Source: Actinopolymorpha alba DSM 45243 (GTDB lineage: Bacteria > Actinomycetota > Actinomycetes > Propionibacteriales > Actinopolymorphaceae). Taken from it: a stretch of 64,000 nucleotides of DNA. The notes below the pieces were generated by a model. That model was not told where the DNA came from, did not search any database, and saw only the letters and a program-made list of their open reading frames with translations. The DNA is taken from contig NZ_KB892746.1 in assembly GCF_000373925.1 (NCBI RefSeq), positions 124,001-188,000 of the forward strand. The letters are read 5' to 3'. Numbering within the stretch: position 1 is the first letter of the stretch; every line of letters starts with the position of its first letter. Of this stretch, positions 59,683 through 64,000 are shown piece by piece. The translations under genes and the position numbers were made by a program.

Positions 59683-59750
59683 CATGATCAACTTGCGGAA
59701 ATCGACCACGACCCGCGCGACGCGTGGTCGATTTGTGCAAGTTGATCATG
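59683..59750. repeat. 68-base dispersed-type palindrome
   Basis: Two 28-base arms (59683-59710, 59723-59750) match at 26 of 28 positions, enclosing a 12-base loop, and begin and end with CATGATCAACTTG / CAAGTTGATCATG. This gene-free gap (59469-60010) holds this element, the 59576 hairpin and no recognisable gene. The form is that of a REP-like or attachment-type palindrome; the tgatcatg end recalls the motifs in the 13E12-type repeat. Confidence 0.85.
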
Positions 59751-60010
59751 AACGAGCTGCGAGCCACCCAAAGTGCGGGCAGCTCGAGAGCGTGCTCCCA
59801 CCCGAACCTTGAGTAGATGACGGACAGGCCGCGGCATCTTGCGGGGAGCCGGGGCCGACTTGGTGGAGGTATCTCGGCTTCTTTGCCAAAACTCCTCTGC
59901 CAAGTCACCGCAGTCGCCCCGACAAAAGTTGATCAACGGTCCCGGCTCCGGTTGCTCGCGCTGAACCCCGCAAGGTCACCTGTCGCCGCGCGCCATATCC
60001 ACGCGACCTC

Positions 60011-61288
60011 TCAGCTCCAGAGACGGTCCCGGCGAATTTCGTTGTCCCAGCCGGACGTTTCCTCGAAGAACCCGGGATCGGCGGGGTCGAGGTGCTCCCG
60101 GAAAAGCTCCTCGTTGATGTCGCCGAAGCCCAGCCCGGGAGTATCGGGAACGGCGATGTATCCGTCCTCGACGAGCGGGTTCGGCAATCCGGTGACCAGG
60201 TCGCTCCACCACGGAATGTCGACCGCGTGGTGTTCGAGGGCGAGGAAGTTCTGGGTTGCGGCCGCGATGTGAACACTTGCGAGCGTGGCGATCGGAGTAG
60301 CGGCCATGTGAAGCGCCATCGAAATGCCGCACTCCTCGGCCAGGTCGCCGATTCGCTTGGTTTCCAGGATGCCGCCGGAGGTGGCGGGGTCGGGGTGGAC
60401 GACCCGGATCGCCTCACGTTCGAGAAGTGGCCGGAAGTTCTCCGCGAGGTAGATGTCTTCGCCCGTGCAGGTCGGCGTGCTGAGGGCGGTGGTGAGTTCC
60501 CGCCATTGCTCGGTCAGCTGCCAGGGCACCAGATCCTCAAGCCAGGCAAGGGTGAAGGGCTCGAGGGTGCGGCCGATCCGCAGGCACGACTCGACGCCGA
60601 TGTGGCCGAAATGATCGACCGCCAAAGGAATGTCGTACCCCACGATCCCGCGGATCGTCGCCACCTGTTCGGCGAGGTACTCCGCGCCCTTCTCGGTGAC
60701 CCGGATGCCGGTGAACGGATGCATCGTGGTCGTCGACTCGCGGGCGCCGGGAGGGGCGATGAGAGCACCTGGAACGTCCCACAGAAGATCGATGCCGACG
60801 TCCATCTTCAAGAACTTGTAGCCGAGCTTGCGGCGTCCGAGGAGGCGCTCGCCGAGGATGGTCGGATCGGGTGACCTCGGAGTGTCGGCATAGCAGAGGA
60901 TCCGGTCGCGGAACTTCCCACCCGCGAGTGCGTACGCGGGTACGCCGTACGCCTTGCCGGCAAGGTCCATCAGCGCCATCTCGACGCCGCACACCCCGCC
61001 GGCCTGCCGGGCGTGATGCCCGAACTGCTTGATCTTGCGGAACAGCTTGTCGATGTTGCAGGGATTCTCGCCAAGGAGTCGGCTCTTGAGAAGGAGCGCA
61101 TAGGTCTTGCTGGCCCCGTCGCGGACCTCGCCGTAGCCGCTGATTCCCTGGTTGGTGTCGATCCGGATGATGCTGGACCGGAACGGTACACCTATCAGCG
61201 TGGCGACGCGGAGGTCGGTGATCCGTAGGTCACTGGGACGGGAATGCGTGTTGACGTTGTCCAGCAGGGCCGCGCCATCGGATGTCAT
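60011..61288 (-). CDS. mandelate racemase/muconate lactonizing enzyme family (enolase superfamily) protein
   Basis: The 425-residue protein has the enolase-superfamily layout: a capping domain (about 1-140) and a TIM barrel with LKMDVGIDLL as the K-x-D/K region, then metal ligands in LAVDHFG (Asp), AWLEDLVP (Glu) and TCTGEDIYLAEN (Glu), and a catalytic His near MALHMAAT. This suggests a sugar-acid dehydratase or cycloisomerase. It follows an RraA-family gene by ATGA overlap, a combination seen in pathways for sugar acid or aromatic acid degradation. Substrate unknown. Confidence 0.88.
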   Translation of the reverse strand: MTSDGAALLDNVNTHSRPSDLRITDLRVATLIGVPFRSSIIRIDTNQGISGYGEVRDGASKTYALLLKSRLLGENPCNIDKLFRKIKQFGHHARQAGGVCGVEMALMDLAGKAYGVPAYALAGGKFRDRILCYADTPRSPDPTILGERLLGRRKLGYKFLKMDVGIDLLWDVPGALIAPPGARESTTTMHPFTGIRVTEKGAEYLAEQVATIRGIVGYDIPLAVDHFGHIGVESCLRIGRTLEPFTLAWLEDLVPWQLTEQWRELTTALSTPTCTGEDIYLAENFRPLLEREAIRVVHPDPATSGGILETKRIGDLAEECGISMALHMAATPIATLASVHIAAATQNFLALEHHAVDIPWWSDLVTGLPNPLVEDGYIAVPDTPGLGFGDINEELFREHLDPADPGFFEETSGWDNEIRRDRLWS

Positions 61289-62154
61289 CGCTGCGCCTTC
61301 TTCCACTGCTGGAAGTCTTCCTCGATATGGGCCGCCCAGGTGCCGGTGTCGATCTCGGCGCTGGTGTAGGTCTGTTCGGCCAACCGCAGCTTGCCGAACA
61401 CATCCCGGACCCTGATGTCCTCGCTTTCCTCAGCGACCGCCTGCGCCAGGTGCGGCGGAATGAAGATCAACCCGCTCGGTGTGCCGAGCACGATGTCTCC
61501 GGGCAGGACCGTGGCCTCACCGATCCGGATGGGGAGGTTGATCCCGGCGAGGGTGACGTTCCGGATCGGTGTGGGGTCGACGTCGCGAAAGAAGAAGTTG
61601 ACGTCCTTGAGTTCGACGATGCCCTGGTAGTCACGGACGCCGCCGTCGATCACCGCGCCGACGCCGGTACGCGAGGCGACCGCGGTGCTGAGGTTGTCGC
61701 CGACAACGGTGCCCTCCTTCACCTTCCCGAAGATGTCAGTCACCATCACGTCCCCGGCCTGGAGCGTCTGGATGATCCAGGAGTTCTGCTTGTCGGGGGC
61801 AAGGTGACCCTCGCGGCGACCGGCCGTGACCGTCGCGGCGTCGAGATCGGGCCGGTGTGGCAGGAACTGCGAGGTCACCGCGCGGCCGACGAGGATGGTG
61901 CCGGGATGTGTCTGCCGCCAGCCTCCGGAGAACTGCCGGTCGTATCCCTCACGCCGCAGCACGCCCCATGCCTGCTCCGTGGTGGCGAGCCGGAGCTGGT
62001 CGAGGATGTCGTCGGACACTCGAGGTCGGCCGTCAGGAAAGCGGTCGCCCGACCAGGAATGCGTGAGCTCGATGATGTCGTCAGGGGTGGGTTGGATACG
62101 CATGGGCGGGCCCGAGCCTCCACACTTGGTTGGCGCGCCGGTCTCGGTTGACAT
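61285..62154 (-). CDS. RraA-family protein (HMG aldolase-like)
   Basis: The 289-residue protein has the RraA/HMG-aldolase core: GTVVGDNLSTAVASRTGVGA, VIDGGVRDYQGIV (the G-x-R-D metal/substrate motif), and VLPGDIVLGTPSGLIFIPP. It is longer than the typical 160-230 residues, with an extra N-terminal 60 residues. In sugar-acid operons, such enzymes cleave or decarboxylate keto acids. The start is ATG 62154 (GGAGAACC upstream). It overlaps the dehydratase gene and diverges from the transporter gene at 62739. Confidence 0.85.
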   Translation of the reverse strand: MSTETGAPTKCGGSGPPMRIQPTPDDIIELTHSWSGDRFPDGRPRVSDDILDQLRLATTEQAWGVLRREGYDRQFSGGWRQTHPGTILVGRAVTSQFLPHRPDLDAATVTAGRREGHLAPDKQNSWIIQTLQAGDVMVTDIFGKVKEGTVVGDNLSTAVASRTGVGAVIDGGVRDYQGIVELKDVNFFFRDVDPTPIRNVTLAGINLPIRIGEATVLPGDIVLGTPSGLIFIPPHLAQAVAEESEDIRVRDVFGKLRLAEQTYTSAEIDTGTWAAHIEEDFQQWKKAQR

Positions 62155-62442
62155 TGGTTCTCCACACCCTGATGTGCTTCGAACCCACACGAGGGAAGGG
62201 AAATCGAAGGTAGTGGCGGCGTGGACGACATGTACACCGAAGCCGTGACGCGTTCACGTGGCATCGTCTCCTGGAGACTACGAGTGCCCGCACCCGAGCG
62301 CAACGCGATGCCCGGGCCGGTGGGATGCCCACCGCGAAGCGTTTCCGAGATCGGCCACCGCGACCGCACCCGGGCCCCGATCCGCAACGTCAGGAGGTCT
62401 GCCACGGCAGGCTTCGGGACTCGGGCGCTGCCATCCACATCG

Positions 62443-62472
62443 TTTATGCGGCGCATACGCCATGCGTATAAA
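62443..62472. promoter_or_regulatory. overlapping palindromes in the divergent promoter region
   Basis: Two close palindromes overlap here: TATGCGGCGCATA (62445-62457) and ATACGCCATGCGTAT (62455-62469), flanked by TTTAT and ATAAA so that the whole site reads TTTATGCG...CGTATAAA. It lies between the RraA gene and the transporter gene. The symmetry and the AT-rich ends favour a repressor-binding site. The rest of the 62155-62738 gap shows no convincing gene. Confidence 0.5.
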
Positions 62473-62738
62473 GCGGGTCTGGATTTCACCGACCTGCCCG
62501 AGGAATATGGGAGGGCCAACCTCCTCGGCCGCGACGTCGACCGCAGACCCGATCTCAGTCGGCTCCTGCCCTGAACGCGTCCCACCCCCAGGCACGAATC
62601 ACTCCATACAGATCCGTACCACGTCGATCGAGTCAGACGGCGGCACGAGCCGGGGTCCCCCTGGTGCTGCTCCGTCCTGGCGTGTCTGCCGCCTGTGGTC
62701 CCTCGACGTGGACGTGTACGTGAGAGGTGGTAGAACGC

Positions 62739-64000
62739 ATGAGAAACCCAGCGGGCTTTGATCGACGCCGCTTCCTTGCTGGTACGACCTGGATGGGCGC
62801 CGCGCTCGCCGTGCCGGCCCTCGCCTCGTGTGGCGGCAAGTCCGAGCCGGAAACGCCATCACAGCTAGCGTCGGCGAAGGTGCCCGAGAAGCTCCGCGCC
62901 GAGGCAGAGGCGTTGACCGACAAATCCGCGTCCATCCTCTCGCAGAAGCAGTACTTCGCGGAGGCCAACAAGGCGATCGACCGCGCTCTGAAGGTGTTCT
63001 CGCAACAGACTGGTACGTCGATCAGGAACGCCGAGGTCAACCCCGACGAAGGCAACTTCGTCGCCAAGCAGGACGCGGCCGTCAAGGCGGGCAACGTACA
63101 AGAGATGGCCTTCGTCACGGCTGGACGCTTCGTCGCCCAGCTCCACGAACTCGGCGACATCGTCGACGTGTCAGATGTCGTTCAGGAACTCCAGGACCAA
63201 TACGGCCCGGCTGGTGGAACGGCCAGCAGGTCGTTGCAGATCGACGGGAAATGGTGGGGAATCCCCTTCTACACCATCGGTGGCGGCTGGTTCGTCCGCA
63301 AGGACTGGCTGGAGGAGAAGGGAATCAAACAGGAGGATCTCAAGACCTTCGAGAACGCGCGCGACATCGCACTCGAGATCTCTGACCCCGCCCAGAACCG
63401 CTATGGCTGGGGCGTGACTGTCAACCGCGGTGGGGACGCCAACGGCTTCATCCAGACAGTGATCAACAGCTACGGCGGAGCCATCACGGCAGACGACGGG
63501 CGCAAGGTTGTCTTTCGATCGCCGGAGGCCCTGGAGGCGATCAACTTCATCGCCGACATGTTCACCAACCCGAAGTACAAGAAGATGTTCCCGCCCGGGA
63601 TCATGAGTTGGACGGACACCGGCAACAACGAGGCGTGGTTGGCGGGCCTCATCGGCATCACGTCCAACCAGTACAGCCTCTACGCGCAGTCCAAGGCGAC
63701 CAAGAACCCCGTCTACGACAAGACCCTGCCACTCGAAGGGTTCCTCGGTCCGGCGACCGACGTGGTCCTCAACACCGCTGACCTGAACGCGTTCGTGATC
63801 TTCAAGGGGGCGAAGAACCCCGACCTGGCGAAGATTCTCGCGAAGTACCTCATCGCCGGTGACGCCTTCCTTGGCCTGGCGAAAGACTCTGGTGGTCTGA
63901 CGTTCCCGGCGTACGAGAAGGTTTGGACCTCCGATCCCTTTTACCTGGAAGGCGATCCGATCTTCAAGGTGGCGCACACGGTGAGCACCAAGAAGCTCCC
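62739..64000 (+). CDS. ABC transporter substrate-binding lipoprotein (TAT), 3' end cut by window
   Basis: Reading the sequence from the ATG at 62739 (GAGAGGTGG upstream) gives an open frame to the end of the window, about 420 residues. It begins with a twin-arginine lipoprotein signal, DRRRFLAGTTWMGAALAV then ALASC at about residue 31, and continues with LLAFADM-like regions: KVPEKLRAEAEALTDK, LPLEGFLGPATDVVLNTADL. This is a family 1-type solute-binding protein, and the DKWWGIPFYTIGGGWFVRKD-like segment is the ligand-cleft hinge. The divergent sugar-acid genes suggest it imports their substrate. The permease genes should lie beyond 64000. Confidence 0.85.
   Translation, partial: MRNPAGFDRRRFLAGTTWMGAALAVPALASCGGKSEPETPSQLASAKVPEKLRAEAEALTDKSASILSQKQYFAEANKAIDRALKVFSQQTGTSIRNAEVNPDEGNFVAKQDAAVKAGNVQEMAFVTAGRFVAQLHELGDIVDVSDVVQELQDQYGPAGGTASRSLQIDGKWWGIPFYTIGGGWFVRKDWLEEKGIKQEDLKTFENARDIALEISDPAQNRYGWGVTVNRGGDANGFIQTVINSYGGAITADDGRKVVFRSPEALEAINFIADMFTNPKYKKMFPPGIMSWTDTGNNEAWLAGLIGITSNQYSLYAQSKATKNPVYDKTLPLEGFLGPATDVVLNTADLNAFVIFKGAKNPDLAKILAKYLIAGDAFLGLAKDSGGLTFPAYEKVWTSDPFYLEGDPIFKVAHTVSTKKL

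Noticed and set aside
62221-62574. 117-codon ORF in the divergent promoter region
   Set aside because: It has no ribosome binding site and unstructured composition and overlaps the operator-like palindromes.
1-64000. tRNA, rRNA, tmRNA, phage or integrase genes
   Set aside because: No cloverleaf-like sequence, rRNA core motif or recombinase motif was recognised on reading; a tRNAscan or Infernal run would be decisive.

Overview
The window reads as chromosomal DNA of a high-GC Gram-positive actinobacterium. Coding density and third-position GC are high, GTG starts and ATGA stop/start overlaps are common, twin-arginine signals occur on secreted enzymes, and there is a Streptomyces-type gas vesicle cluster, F420/deazaflavin-type oxidoreductases, an ECF sigma factor with a SnoaL-like tail and DUF222/HNH (13E12-type) repeats. 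The wealth of sugar ABC transporters and secreted polysaccharide-active proteins suits a soil saprophyte of the Kribbella/Actinopolymorpha type; that placement is inference only.

Layout. 1-2973: two tandem paralogous secreted beta-propeller proteins. 3012-3631: a broken histidine phosphatase. 3717-5291: a 13E12-type repeat with an intact DUF222/HNH gene. 5422-7155: a frameshifted phytanoyl-CoA dioxygenase-like gene tail to tail with an L,D-transpeptidase. 7460-11538: a sugar ABC transporter operon (lipoprotein, two permeases) followed by a second PhyH-like dioxygenase. 11590-14545 (minus): an ABC-2 exporter operon ending in a PAF-acetylhydrolase-like esterase. 15102-19612: VOC protein, LigD polymerase-domain protein, alkaline-phosphatase-superfamily enzyme, EamA transporter, SigJ-type sigma factor. 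19680-25258: a 679-residue unknown protein convergent with a 1132-residue secreted heparinase II/III-like multidomain protein. 25394-26242: a truncated, inverted second copy of the 13E12-type repeat. 26261-29447: YceI protein, APH-type kinase, MFS transporter. 29580-32669: a giant secreted discoidin-domain protein. 32941-36591 (minus): diguanylate cyclase, DUF72 protein, serine hydrolase. 36799-39309: Ski2-like/DUF3516 helicase. 39287-45161 (minus): gas vesicle operon O-J-L-(mini-ORF)-S::K-A-F-G plus two accessory genes. 45476-47273: coiled-coil membrane protein and NAD-dependent epimerase. 47209-50778 (minus): cobalamin riboswitch, CobT-CobU fusion, CobS, ECF S component. 50920-54247: secreted HNH nuclease, methyltransferase, mini-ORF plus DDN-type nitroreductase, F420/FMN oxidoreductase divergent from a MarR regulator. 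54303-58800: an amino-sugar-type locus (NanE, DUF4127, BadF-type kinase, GntR) whose ABC transporter has decayed to fragments. 58908-59468: winged-helix protein. 60011-64000: sugar-acid-type locus (enolase-superfamily dehydratase, RraA-family protein) divergent from a TAT lipoprotein transporter component cut by the window end.

Most striking are (i) a short leader-like ORF of the form MS(E/G)R..I.HSA...AKRGRA that recurs at two unrelated loci, each time with its stop codon overlapping the next start codon; (ii) a natural GvpS-GvpK fusion and paired acidic/basic tails in the gas vesicle operon; (iii) an inverted 0.85-kb repeat pair bracketing about 21 kb; (iv) a sugar ABC transporter collapsed to about 300 bases; and (v) several families of dispersed hairpin repeats. 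No tRNA, rRNA, CRISPR array, transposase or prophage gene was recognised.
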